DNA of 64,000 nt, taken from Photorhabdus namnaonensis (GTDB taxonomy: Bacteria > Pseudomonadota > Gammaproteobacteria > Enterobacterales > Enterobacteriaceae). The position numbers and the translations under genes are program-made. Below are positions 19,372 to 28,220 of the stretch, in pieces. The DNA is taken from the NCBI RefSeq assembly GCF_001684335.1, contig NZ_LOIC01000072.1, positions 205,705-269,704 of the forward strand. The letters are read 5' to 3'. The notes under the pieces were generated by a model. It saw only the letters and a program-made list of their open reading frames with translations. It did no database searches and had not been told where the DNA came from. Positions within the stretch are counted from its first letter, which is position 1; the number at the start of each line of letters is the position of its first letter.

Positions 19372-19920
19372 TTACCATGTCCTGACGGGACCTGTATCAA
19401 TATGAACGAAATTACTGTGTGGATAGTATCCTACCCCTCCTGCTTTCATTTTCAGAGCCGCCTTGCAGATACGGCTAAGCTCAATACCTTCAATATGAAA
19501 ATCCATCGCCCGCCCGCGAGTATGGTAACTCTGTCTAGCCACGCCTTTACTTTGCTTGCGCAACTGATTGTTGGTTACCAGTGAACGGTAACCAGAAATG
19601 AGTTGTACAGGTTTATTAATCCCCATCATCATTTGCAGCAAATAAATCTGATCAAATAATTTAGGATCAATAGTCTTAACTCTATTTTGACGGTAATCTC
19701 GAAACAGATGATCCAAGCGGGCCAGCTCTTCTTTGTTATAACGATAGCCGTCAAAAAATTCGGCTTTAATCGTTTCACCCGTATGTAAGTTGTCAAAACG
19801 TAAAATTCGTGGCCGTGGAGTGGCTAGAGTCGCAAAGGCATGCCCCGGCAAAAAACTCAAGCCTAAAGTAGCAGCCCCCACACAAAGCCACTTACGGCGA
19901 TTATGATCAATTATATCCAT
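19372..19920 (-). CDS. mepK: Murein endopeptidase MepK (YcbK), Tat substrate
   Basis: Periplasmic M15-type zinc endopeptidase that cleaves peptidoglycan cross-links, in E. coli with preference for the 3-3 links made by LD-transpeptidases. The 182-residue length equals E. coli MepK. The N-terminus NRRKWLCVGAATLGLSFLPG is a twin-arginine signal peptide. Zinc ligands are visible in SYHTRGRAMDFH (His...Asp) and FVHIDTG. Lying next to ldtD, which makes 3-3 cross-links, it fits a paired synthesis and cleavage role. Confidence 0.95.
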   Translation of the reverse strand: MDIIDHNRRKWLCVGAATLGLSFLPGHAFATLATPRPRILRFDNLHTGETIKAEFFDGYRYNKEELARLDHLFRDYRQNRVKTIDPKLFDQIYLLQMMMGINKPVQLISGYRSLVTNNQLRKQSKGVARQSYHTRGRAMDFHIEGIELSRICKAALKMKAGGVGYYPHSNFVHIDTGPVRTW

Positions 19921-19998
19921 GAAGAAACATCTACTCAGATTATGTTATGGAAAAAGCCACTGGTCACTGTGACAACTAATAACAGAAATTAGTTGCAT

Positions 19999-21711
19999 TT
20001 AGTTTTGTAAAGGTAACAACTTTGACAAAAACTGGGAACCTTGTCCCACACTATTATCGTAGTCATAAATATCGGTACGGTACTGAGGAATCCCCTGTTC
20101 ATCTACCCAAGCAGTTAAATAATACAAATAAACTGGGATACGCTGTGGAATGTTAACATAAACGGTATTGCCCTGTTTCACGGTATTAGTCACTTTGTTT
20201 TGCGTCCACCCCACATCTCCCAATAACATATTCGCTAATTCTGAAGCCTTATTAATCCGTACACAACCAGAGCTGATCGCCCGGATGTCTTTGTTAAACA
20301 GGTTATGGTTCGGCGTATCATGCAAATAGATAGCATCCGAATTTGGCATATTAAATTTATAGCGGCCTAATGAGTTAGTCGGTCCCGGAGCTTGCCATAT
20401 TCGATAAGGAAAATTAGCAGGCGTAATCACGCTCCAATCAATCGTGTAAGGATCGATGACACTAGCATCCGCACGCCAATTGGAAAAGATAACGTACCCT
20501 CCCCGTTGAAAATATCCGGGATCATCAAGCCCTCGTGGTGCGATATCTTTTCTTGCCAGGCTAGTCGGCACACTCCAGGGAGGGTTAATCACCACATTAT
20601 TCAGCACACTACTCATAATGGGTGTTTTACGGCTTGGACGACCAACGATCACTTTCGAGTCCAACACTTCCTGATCATTAAGATAATAATACAATGAATA
20701 ATCTGGAATATTGACCATAATTCCTGTAGACACATGGCTTGGGATAATACGCAAGCGCTGGATATTAAGAGCTATCAAACCGGCTCTAGTTTGAGGGGAA
20801 GTATTCAGCCAATCTCTTGTGCGTTTACCAATTACGCCATCCGGCGCCAACCCTTGCCAATGCTGAAAATTTTTTACCGCAGTCACTAGTTCAGGATCGT
20901 AGACATGATCTGATTGAGTTGTCAGTTCGCTCAACATCCCAAGACGAATAAGTATTTCTCTCAACACAACGACATCAGAACTACTTTGCCCCGGTTTTAG
21001 CGCACTTTTGTCAGAAAGTTGTGGCCACGGTTTACTATCAGCCAATTGTTTCATCATCTCCTTGCGCATATTTTCATATTGAGGATGCTGTGGCGCCAAT
21101 GCTGCGACATAAGCAGCCACATTGTGATCGACCATAGCTTGCTGCCACTGCTCTATAACTTCTGATGAAGGTAAAACAATTTTGTATGGCGTAGCATGAT
21201 AGAACCAGCGTTGGCCCTGATGACCGACATCTGAAACAAATTGTAAATAGCCCAGCATAGCATCCGATAAGATGAGATCCCGTCCCTTATCACTCAATTG
21301 AGCATCATTGAGTTCAGCCAGCCATTGGCCAAATTGTGGCTGAAACCCTGCCAATGCAAGTTCTGAAAGTTGTTGTTCAAAACGTTGAACCGCAATTTTA
21401 TCTTGCCACAAAGGTTGCATCTGATTGGCAGAGTACAAACGAACCAATTGGTCAAAGAAAACAGGCTTAATTTGCGCTGGTATCCAGCTTCGCAGCATTT
21501 TACGACGCTCTGTTTCTGAAATTGTAGCAGTTTGAATTTGTACTTGTTTAAGTGTTGTTGTTTCAGCTATCTTTTCAGACTCTATTTTCGATAGATTTTG
21601 CGTATCACCTTCAATCAGCTTACTTTGATGATTAGCTAAAGCGTATCCAGTGGCCATCAATGTACTGCAAATAACCGAAACGCGCAGCGGCTTTATCACT
21701 CTTCTTACCAT
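19999..21711 (-). CDS. ldtD: L,D-transpeptidase LdtD (YcbB)
   Basis: Periplasmic YkuD-family enzyme making 3-3 cross-links in peptidoglycan, linked to envelope stress and beta-lactam tolerance. An N-terminal signal-anchor (VSVICSTLMATGYALANHQ) is followed by a scaffold domain, a PG_binding_1 domain (YDPELVTAVKNFQHWQGLAP) and the catalytic domain with the motif HDTPNHNLFN...SSGCVRINKA, Cys being the nucleophile. At 570 residues it is shorter than E. coli YcbB (615), mostly near the N-terminus and in loops. mukB, its E. coli neighbour, is absent upstream, marking the end of core synteny. Confidence 0.93.
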   Translation of the reverse strand: MVRRVIKPLRVSVICSTLMATGYALANHQSKLIEGDTQNLSKIESEKIAETTTLKQVQIQTATISETERRKMLRSWIPAQIKPVFFDQLVRLYSANQMQPLWQDKIAVQRFEQQLSELALAGFQPQFGQWLAELNDAQLSDKGRDLILSDAMLGYLQFVSDVGHQGQRWFYHATPYKIVLPSSEVIEQWQQAMVDHNVAAYVAALAPQHPQYENMRKEMMKQLADSKPWPQLSDKSALKPGQSSSDVVVLREILIRLGMLSELTTQSDHVYDPELVTAVKNFQHWQGLAPDGVIGKRTRDWLNTSPQTRAGLIALNIQRLRIIPSHVSTGIMVNIPDYSLYYYLNDQEVLDSKVIVGRPSRKTPIMSSVLNNVVINPPWSVPTSLARKDIAPRGLDDPGYFQRGGYVIFSNWRADASVIDPYTIDWSVITPANFPYRIWQAPGPTNSLGRYKFNMPNSDAIYLHDTPNHNLFNKDIRAISSGCVRINKASELANMLLGDVGWTQNKVTNTVKQGNTVYVNIPQRIPVYLYYLTAWVDEQGIPQYRTDIYDYDNSVGQGSQFLSKLLPLQN

Positions 21712-22027
21712 ATCAACATCCCCACCTTCGGAATATCTTCACAAATCAATTTTAATTATGACAAATTCAGACTCGGATTAAAGAAAAACAATAAGTTAGT
21801 TAAATTGTAAACTATTTGTCTACAAAGGAAATGAATAAGTAATCACAAATAAACCAAACATAAAAGAGTAAAAAAGAGAGAGTAAAAAAGACTCCAAAAC
21901 GCCTCATCTATATTCAAGGCATTCAAACCGCTTTCTTAATTTCAGCGAAGAGACCTACCTGATAACAGGCAGGCTCTTAATTCAACGACATTCCTACGAT
22001 AATTTCCAATTTACTACAAAGTAACTA
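21712..22027. other. Intergenic region at the synteny break
   Basis: 316 bases between ldtD and the TetR gene. It contains the ldtD promoter side (AT-rich, 21760-21850) and an imperfect hairpin at 21949-21977 (AGAGACCTACCTG / CAGGCAGGCTCT) that may end the TetR transcript, although there is no T-run. Core gene order stops here. Confidence 0.35.
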
Positions 22028-22681
22028 TCACGAAACCGTACCATACACAGCGAGAAATGACTGAACAGCGATGGCAATTCTCTGAGATTTTTCCTCTGGA
22101 GTCGGTAAACCAATACCCAAAGTAGCCTTAAGCCTTGGCGTTCCAATGATGCCATCGATAAACACCTCTGCGGAAATTTTCGGGTCTACTATGTTCAATT
22201 TTCCCTCCTTCACCTTTCGTACCAGATATTCGACAAGAAAATCTACGATCTTTTTGACTCCCTTTTCATAATAGATCTTACCCAACTGCGGAAAACGTTG
22301 AGACTCCAACGTTACCACTCGGTAGTTTGCGATCATTGTCTCAGAGAGAATTGCCGTGAGAACTTCCTCTGCAAAAATGGTTAACGCTTTCCCAATATCT
22401 GGTTCGCGGTTCATCGTCTTGTCCAGACCGACTTCAACTTCTTCTATTCTTTGCCTGACGACAGCGACTAACAGCTCTTCTTTAGAAGGGAATCGGCTAT
22501 AATAGGTTCCCTTCGAAGCATTAGCACGTTTCGCCATCTCATTGATACTGGCACCATCAAAACCCCGTTCTGCAAATACCTGAGCAGCAATCTTTAACAG
22601 CTCGTTAACTCGTTCTCCTGAAATTCTAGAGTACGAACGGGTTCTTTTGTGATCTGTTTGGGCTTTAGGTGTATTTGTCAT
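22028..22681 (-). CDS. TetR/AcrR-family transcriptional regulator
   Basis: 217-residue repressor-type regulator. The TetR N-terminal DNA-binding domain is clear: ISGERVNELLKIAAQVFAER, then GFDGASINEMAKRANASKGT and YYSRFPSKEELL (residues about 20-75). The C-terminal ligand domain resembles the AcrR/AefR type. It is divergent from an FAD monooxygenase 153 bases away, and a near-palindromic site lies between the starts, so it probably represses both genes until a small-molecule ligand binds. Confidence 0.9.
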   Translation of the reverse strand: MTNTPKAQTDHKRTRSYSRISGERVNELLKIAAQVFAERGFDGASINEMAKRANASKGTYYSRFPSKEELLVAVVRQRIEEVEVGLDKTMNREPDIGKALTIFAEEVLTAILSETMIANYRVVTLESQRFPQLGKIYYEKGVKKIVDFLVEYLVRKVKEGKLNIVDPKISAEVFIDGIIGTPRLKATLGIGLPTPEEKSQRIAIAVQSFLAVYGTVS

Positions 22682-22706
22682 GTAAAAAAACCTAAATTTT
22701 TATTGG

Positions 22707-22723
22707 TACCGAACGGTACGGTA
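22707..22723. promoter_or_regulatory. Candidate TetR operator
   Basis: TACCGAACGGTACGGTA: outer arms TACCG / CGGTA form an inverted repeat, about 25 bases upstream of the TetR start codon and just before a TATACTATT -10-like element for the monooxygenase. Placement and symmetry fit an operator shared by the divergent pair. Binding is inferred. Confidence 0.55.
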
Positions 22724-22834
22724 TACTATTATTAAGACTATAGCAGTAACACGACTGATGGCTGCGATCCTAGCCAGCTATAGTCACCATGATTCTTTCA
22801 GAATCACATCGTACTACTTATGGAGAAAAAAGAA

Positions 22835-24148
22835 ATGAACGTTGGAATAATCGGCTCAGGGATTGGTGGTGCATGCCTGGCACATGGCCTGCGTAAAAAT
22901 GGAATAAAAGTGAAAGTTTATGAACGTGGCTCTGCTACATCATCCATACTTCCCGGTTATGGCATTTACGTCGATACGTTCGGCCAGCAGGCTATGCAGG
23001 AATGCCTACCGGAAACTAACTGGTTAACCTTTAAAAAGATTTCAAAACCTGTCGGTGGACAGACAAGATTCTATGATGAACATCTACATCTTCTTCTTGA
23101 GGCCCAGAGAAATATTCATGGAGAGGATGGACAAATTATTACCGAAGATCGGATGTCAATCAGCAGATCTGAACTTATAGAAGTACTAAACGAGGGGCTA
23201 TCAAATACCGTTCAATGGAACAAAACGTTCGAGCGCTATGAACACATGCAAAACGGTAAAGTCAGGCTTTTTTTCACAGATAAAAGTCACGAAGATGTTG
23301 ATGTTCTTATCGGTGCAGATGGAAGCAATTCAAGAGTACGCAAGCAGTACCTCCCCGCGATAAAAAGGCTTGACATTGGCGTCACACTCACCGTTGGACG
23401 TGTGCGCCTTACCCAAGCTCTTGCTGACTCATTGCCTCCATATTTGCTGGATGGGTCGCCCAACAATATCGTGCCTAAAAGCTCTGGTGGATTGTTTGTC
23501 TCTCTATGGCGTGCTCCAATCAATACCCAGGTAAAGTCCACATCGACAGAAATTGGTGATTTCGTCATGTGGGCCTACGCAGCGGCAACGAATAGCTATC
23601 CGAATACGATTACCGATTTTCCCGCGGAATCTCTGTGTGATCTGATCTGTACCCGTATTGCTGGATGGGACCAAAACCTGCATACCCTAATTAAACAGAG
23701 TGATATGGAAAACATCTCTGTGATTCCGTTACGCAGTATGGATCATCTCTTACCCTGGCGTTCCAGCGCTGTCACACTCCTTGGCGATGCTATTCACAAC
23801 ATGACGCCAATGGTGGGAATGGGAGCGAACACAGCGCTTCGAGACGCACTTTTGCTCACACAGACTCTGACTCAGGTAGCATCCGGTCATGAAGATTTAA
23901 TCAAAGCGATTTCAGATTATGAACAACAAATGCGAACATATGCTAATGAGGCTGTTGAAATTTCGTTACGTACCGCGTTAAATGCAGCCGATCGTTCGAT
24001 GATCAAGCGAATACTGTTTCGAACTGTACTTCGGGTTGCACAAACTTTACCGCCAATAAAGCGAGTGCTATTCCCGATAACAAAATCTGCGCAACACCAG
24101 GGAAAAATAAAATTAGGTACTACACACTCTTTGAGTAGTACGCAATAA
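22835..24148 (+). CDS. FAD-dependent monooxygenase (PHBH/UbiH-like)
   Basis: Class A flavoprotein monooxygenase, 437 residues, cytosolic. NVGIIGSGIGGACLAHGLRK is the N-terminal GxGxxG ADP-binding fold ending in an acidic YER; VLIGADGSNSRVRKQ is the DG motif; LLGDAIHNMTPMVGMGANTA is the GD motif that binds the flavin ribityl chain. The start is set at the ATG after GGAGAAAAAAGAA rather than 15 bases upstream, because the upstream ATG would contain this ribosome binding site. Homologous enzymes hydroxylate aromatic or polyketide substrates, or inactivate tetracycline (TetX-like). The divergent TetR gene fits inducible xenobiotic handling. The substrate is unknown. Confidence 0.88.
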   Translation: MNVGIIGSGIGGACLAHGLRKNGIKVKVYERGSATSSILPGYGIYVDTFGQQAMQECLPETNWLTFKKISKPVGGQTRFYDEHLHLLLEAQRNIHGEDGQIITEDRMSISRSELIEVLNEGLSNTVQWNKTFERYEHMQNGKVRLFFTDKSHEDVDVLIGADGSNSRVRKQYLPAIKRLDIGVTLTVGRVRLTQALADSLPPYLLDGSPNNIVPKSSGGLFVSLWRAPINTQVKSTSTEIGDFVMWAYAAATNSYPNTITDFPAESLCDLICTRIAGWDQNLHTLIKQSDMENISVIPLRSMDHLLPWRSSAVTLLGDAIHNMTPMVGMGANTALRDALLLTQTLTQVASGHEDLIKAISDYEQQMRTYANEAVEISLRTALNAADRSMIKRILFRTVLRVAQTLPPIKRVLFPITKSAQHQGKIKLGTTHSLSSTQ

Positions 24149-24825
24149 GAGGCTTTCACTTTACCTCCAGATAACTTGAATAAACGATTAGCAAAGCATT
24201 TGCGGTAATATTGCGTCGGCTTAAGAATAGCGTCTGGTTTTGGTAAATCAGTGAGGACTTCTTTTTGAAAAATAAAGACTTGATAAGGCAGAATCGATTA
24301 TTTACTATCGTGCCGGCCAAAATATCTTTGTCTAAAAAATATAATAAAAATCCATGCCCGGATTATTTGGTAGGTTTTTGCCAAATTTACAATGACTTAA
24401 ATCTATATTGTCCGGGCTACAAAAAATTAAAGAAGCTATGTGCTTTTAAATCTATTAATTTTGTCATTTATAATATCCAGATAATTCATTAGCAATTAAT
24501 GAAAATTATAAAAAATATAATCATATTAATCAATTAGTTAACTCAGCAAAACAGAACAGAAAACCTTATTCGCTTCATATCATTACATTTAATTATCCGA
24601 GAGTCTGTACATAATTCACAGTATTTTTACATTTAAAATTCAATTACCTTCCTTAATCACAAACATCAATATTCAGCAGCATTTAATTATTTAACCTGTA
24701 ATATCATTATTTTAAAAATAACAAATATTTAATTAATAGAAGAAAATAATAAATTATAGATAAATTTGTTATTATTATTTTTATATTCTCATCATCATTT
24801 TCAGGGATATGTGTAACGTCACACT
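24149..24825. other. Long intergenic region, probably decayed sequence
   Basis: 677 bases with no convincing gene. Bases 24159-24300 read on the minus strand stay open for about 50 codons (including KPDAILKPTQYYRKCFANR) without a start and with an upstream stop, suggesting a gene remnant of unknown type. A TTG-started plus-strand frame (24265-24492) has no ribosome binding site. From 24500 to 24800 the sequence is very AT-rich with no feature. Confidence 0.35.
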
Positions 24826-25038
24826 TTAAATACGTGGTTTGAATTCACAGTATCCATTACTTTGTAAGCACAAAACATTCATATTGTAACGATCATTCAT
24901 AAACCCGGAAACTTCACAAATTTCTGACACCATTCTTCCCGGTTCCATTGCGATCTTTTCTGATGGCAGAAATTTTTCATCATCAATCTCGACATTAAAC
25001 AGATGGCATAGATAACGACTGTTCAATAGCGTTTTCAA
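24826..25038 (-). CDS. Possible small protein after pilR, up to 70 aa
   Basis: The open frame overlaps the end of pilR by 44 bases in another frame. The longest version needs a TTG start; an internal ATG gives 40 residues (MEPGRMVSEICEVSGFMNDR...). It has several Cys and no signal peptide. It may be the last cistron of the pilus operon or chance. No family recognised. Confidence 0.28.
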   Translation of the reverse strand: MKTLLNSRYLCHLFNVEIDDEKFLPSEKIAMEPGRMVSEICEVSGFMNDRYNMNVLCLQSNGYCEFKPRI

Positions 25039-26092
25039 TACCCGATACCGCCGTCACCACCAGCATCAACATGCCGCCAATCATAAGAATTGAAGCCAAC
25101 AGGAAGCCACGCGTCACTATCTGAACCTTAACTATCGTTTCATCCAACCAGTGCCGTGCAAACTTCGCCATTGATTGATCAAAACCCTGCAATCGTGACA
25201 ATAACCTCAGATAACTGATCGCCTCGTCATCCGGGAAACGGTAACCGGTATCGCGCAATGCCTCACCAAAACCAGCCCCCATTGAAATATGTTCGAGCGT
25301 AGCCGCGATACGCACATACAGCCAGCGGGAACCCGCCTGTTCCAGCAGCAATTCCAGCGCCGATTGCAACATCATCCCTGAACGGATCAGCAATGACACA
25401 TTCAGTATGAACATACTGCCATGAATGGTTCTGTACAATGACCACGGCGGAAACCGGTCAAGCGCCGTTCGCAGTCGCCCCCCCAGAAAAGATAGCGATA
25501 ACAACAATAAAATGATCAATATCACCAGCAATATCAGCGAATAAAATCCATAATCGTTGACAAATGTTCCCATTAAATAAAGAGTATAAGCCGCACCATC
25601 CCAGGTTTCCGGCTTAGAAACAGCAGCCAGTTTGGGCACCAAACTCCCAGCCACAATATGCAGCAAGACACATATCATCCCGATGAGTATAAGTGGATAA
25701 ATAGATGTGCCAATAACAGCACTGCGGATCTTGCTACCCGCTTCGATCATGGCGATCGCATCCATAAAAGCGCTACGTATGTCGCCGGAACGCTCACCCG
25801 CAGCAATCACCGCGACTTCATTGGGACCAATCCATCGCTGTAAACTCTCCGCCAAAGTACTGCCCTGACTGACAGATTCATAGCAACTACTTAGCACCAA
25901 CGCACAACCATTGTTGGGTTTATGGCCTTCGTTGCTGGCGATATTATACATTTCACGTAATGCATCAATCAGCATGATACGATTTTCCAGCATCATGATC
26001 AGATGCCCGTAAAAACGAATTCGCGCTTTATTACCAAACTGGATCTTAGCAAATTGATAGTTCAGTCTTTCAACAAAATCGGTCATGGACAT
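24995..26092 (-). CDS. pilR: Type IVb pilus inner-membrane platform protein PilR
   Basis: 365-residue polytopic inner-membrane protein of the GspF/TadC family (T2SF domains), the platform on which the PilQ ATPase acts during pilus assembly. Membrane segments are visible at VIGTSIYPLILIGMICVLLH, YSLILLVILIILLLLSLSFL and near the C-terminus (FLLASILMIGGMLMLVVTAV). The two cytoplasmic halves each have the F-domain pattern (LLEQAGSRWLYVRIAATLEH and the earlier ALREMYNIASNEG). It starts 6 bases after the pilQ stop, so the two are coupled. Confidence 0.9.
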   Translation of the reverse strand: MSMTDFVERLNYQFAKIQFGNKARIRFYGHLIMMLENRIMLIDALREMYNIASNEGHKPNNGCALVLSSCYESVSQGSTLAESLQRWIGPNEVAVIAAGERSGDIRSAFMDAIAMIEAGSKIRSAVIGTSIYPLILIGMICVLLHIVAGSLVPKLAAVSKPETWDGAAYTLYLMGTFVNDYGFYSLILLVILIILLLLSLSFLGGRLRTALDRFPPWSLYRTIHGSMFILNVSLLIRSGMMLQSALELLLEQAGSRWLYVRIAATLEHISMGAGFGEALRDTGYRFPDDEAISYLRLLSRLQGFDQSMAKFARHWLDETIVKVQIVTRGFLLASILMIGGMLMLVVTAVSGIENAIEQSLSMPSV

Positions 26093-26098
26093 AGCGTT

Positions 26099-27655
26099 TC
26101 ACTCTATTTGATGGATCGCAGGAATAATCGGCCCCATCACACGTTCTGCGGCACGGGGATCGATTATCCCGTCATTTATTTTACGAATAAGCGCGTCGAT
26201 CTTGCTTAATCCCGCCATCTCCGAGATCCAATATCGAGTCGCTTCGTGATGATGACCCATTCGATAAGCTTGCATTAAGCCGGGGGAAGTGCGTATCACT
26301 TCAGCGACTACTGTTCGACCCAAGGTGCCGCACTGTTTGCAATGATCACAACCTTCTCCCTGTAGACAAACCGACTCCGGCTGACAATAAAGATTCAGTC
26401 GTTTCAACAGACGCTCGGAGACTTCTTGCTCATGCCCTTGCAGGGGAACTTTACAATGAGGACATAACACCTGAATCAGCGCTTGGCTGACCAAACCAAT
26501 CACCAACCGAGAATCCATTAATAGCGACTCCATCACAGCTTCATCCTGCAAGCGGGGCAAGATCGCTAAAGCATCGTTTGCATGTATCGTGGTCCAAATA
26601 AGATGGCCGGTCATTGCGGCACGAAACGCCATCTTTGCCGTCACTGCGTCGCGTATCTCACCGACCATAATCACATCAGGATCGAGTCGCATCGCGTCAG
26701 CAATTGCCATCGCCCATTCTTGTTCGACAATGATGCTATCACCTCGATCTCCGGTTATAGGAGATTGATTAGCGCCTTCAATTTCATATTCGGGAGGATC
26801 TTCAAGCGTAAGCAGATGGATGCCGGCTTGCTCGGTTATCATCTTCTGCATCACAACTTTCAAAGTAGTGCTCTTTCCGCTACCGGTAGCACCAGACAAA
26901 AGAACCACGCCAGCCCGATGCTCCATAAGTTCTTCCAGTATCTGACACTGCTCCGGCAAATAGCCGAGATCGCTTAAGGTGCACACCGTACCGGGGCTGT
27001 CCGCATACAACAATCGCAGCACCATCAACATGCCGCGATCGAGCGGACGGGTATTAATACGCGCCCCGGAAAGTCCGCACTCGGCCAGAAACTCATCTTT
27101 CATTCGCGCACGCTGCGCCTGCATCGGTTTAAAAGTTGGCTCTGCCACGTCACACATACTTTGATAGATAGTCGCGCATAATCGCAACCCTTCTTCCGGC
27201 CGCAGTTGTCCTATTGGCCGCAAATAACCATCGATACGGCAACGGATTTCACAATAATTACGGCGAGCAACGATATGCAAATCTGACGCCCGTTCCTCAG
27301 TCGCTTCGCCGATTAAGCGAATGATATAACGCTGAACATCCGATTCACTCCCTCCCAGTCCATGACTCTCGCTCTTACTGAGACGGTACAATTCCAATAT
27401 GCTCCCCATGCCGCAAGTGACAGTCTGATAGATAAGGCCATGTCTTTTAACCGTCTCTTCATAAGCCAGCACATGGGGATCAAGCCGGTGGGAGGCAGAC
27501 ACGGCAAGTACGCACTGCCCTTTCTGCTGAGGTAACTCAACAAGACATATCAAACTGCGGTTAGCTAACTCTATTTCAAGTACGCCGCTCAAGGCAGATA
27601 AAACTTTTGCACCCTGCCTGACCATACACAACAGATCGGAGCATGTTATTGCCAT
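26099..27655 (-). CDS. pilQ: Type IVb pilus assembly ATPase PilQ
   Basis: Cytoplasmic GspE/VirB11-type secretion ATPase powering pilin polymerisation, 518 residues. Walker A GATGSGKST, Asp box LLTLEDPPEYEIEGANQ, Walker B DVIMVGEIRD and His box TGHLIWTTIHAND are all intact. A four-cysteine zinc site follows (CPHC near residue 400 and CDHCKQCG further on), as in GspE/PilB proteins. The ATG after GGTGGAGATATTT is preferred to a GTG four codons upstream. It belongs to the R64/SPI-7-type pil system. Confidence 0.93.
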   Translation of the reverse strand: MAITCSDLLCMVRQGAKVLSALSGVLEIELANRSLICLVELPQQKGQCVLAVSASHRLDPHVLAYEETVKRHGLIYQTVTCGMGSILELYRLSKSESHGLGGSESDVQRYIIRLIGEATEERASDLHIVARRNYCEIRCRIDGYLRPIGQLRPEEGLRLCATIYQSMCDVAEPTFKPMQAQRARMKDEFLAECGLSGARINTRPLDRGMLMVLRLLYADSPGTVCTLSDLGYLPEQCQILEELMEHRAGVVLLSGATGSGKSTTLKVVMQKMITEQAGIHLLTLEDPPEYEIEGANQSPITGDRGDSIIVEQEWAMAIADAMRLDPDVIMVGEIRDAVTAKMAFRAAMTGHLIWTTIHANDALAILPRLQDEAVMESLLMDSRLVIGLVSQALIQVLCPHCKVPLQGHEQEVSERLLKRLNLYCQPESVCLQGEGCDHCKQCGTLGRTVVAEVIRTSPGLMQAYRMGHHHEATRYWISEMAGLSKIDALIRKINDGIIDPRAAERVMGPIIPAIHQIE

Positions 27656-27677
27656 AAATATCTCCACCCATCAGTAA

Positions 27678-28220
27678 CTAACGGCTTAACGGCAACGGCG
27701 GCGCGACCATCAAGTCAAGGTTATCCAGCAACGATGCATCATTGGTAACCGTAAGACCTACCTCATAGAATCGCCCCTGTTTGGAGAAAGTCACTCCCCC
27801 GGTATCAATGCGAACCACTTTATAACCATTCAGCAACTGTTCGCCTGCTTTCACATCCATGATGCCGCCTGAACGAAGCCGGAGCGTAGCGGTCAAAGCC
27901 CCATTGCGCCCGAAGATTGACTTAACCAGAGGCAAGCCATTATTAACGGCATCTCTTTTATTCACCATTCTGGAAATTTTATCGAATTCAGCCTGAGCAT
28001 TTGCCCTTGCGGTTTCAGCTTTAAGTAACATCAACTCCGTCTGTAACTTTTCCAGTTGCGCAGCAACGCTGTCAGTCGTTGCCGCCGACAATGCAGGCTT
28101 CTGTTCAACATGGCGCTTCGTCTGAGCTGGCGGTAACTCAGTAGATGATGTTTGCGCATAGGTCAGGGAAAATACCGACGCCACAAATAGACTGATTATA
28201 AGCTGGCTAATTTTTTGCAT
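27678..28220 (-). CDS. pilP: Type IVb pilus biogenesis protein PilP
   Basis: Predicted periplasmic protein of 180 residues with a signal peptide (MQKISQLIISLFVASVFSLT, cut after TYA). A coiled-coil-like stretch (AAQLEKLQTELMLLKAETAR) is followed by a small beta domain (GGIMDVKAGEQLLNGYKVVR). R64 PilP is needed for thin pilus assembly and resembles GspC/PilP connectors between the platform and the secretin. The ATG preceded by GGAGTTTTCT is chosen over a GTG 12 bases upstream. Its first 14 bases overlap the end of pilO. Confidence 0.88.
   Translation of the reverse strand: MQKISQLIISLFVASVFSLTYAQTSSTELPPAQTKRHVEQKPALSAATTDSVAAQLEKLQTELMLLKAETARANAQAEFDKISRMVNKRDAVNNGLPLVKSIFGRNGALTATLRLRSGGIMDVKAGEQLLNGYKVVRIDTGGVTFSKQGRFYEVGLTVTNDASLLDNLDLMVAPPLPLSR

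Noticed and set aside
24265..24492. 75-codon plus-strand frame in the gap after the monooxygenase
   Set aside because: Needs a TTG start, no ribosome binding site, no recognisable relative, in AT-rich decayed sequence.
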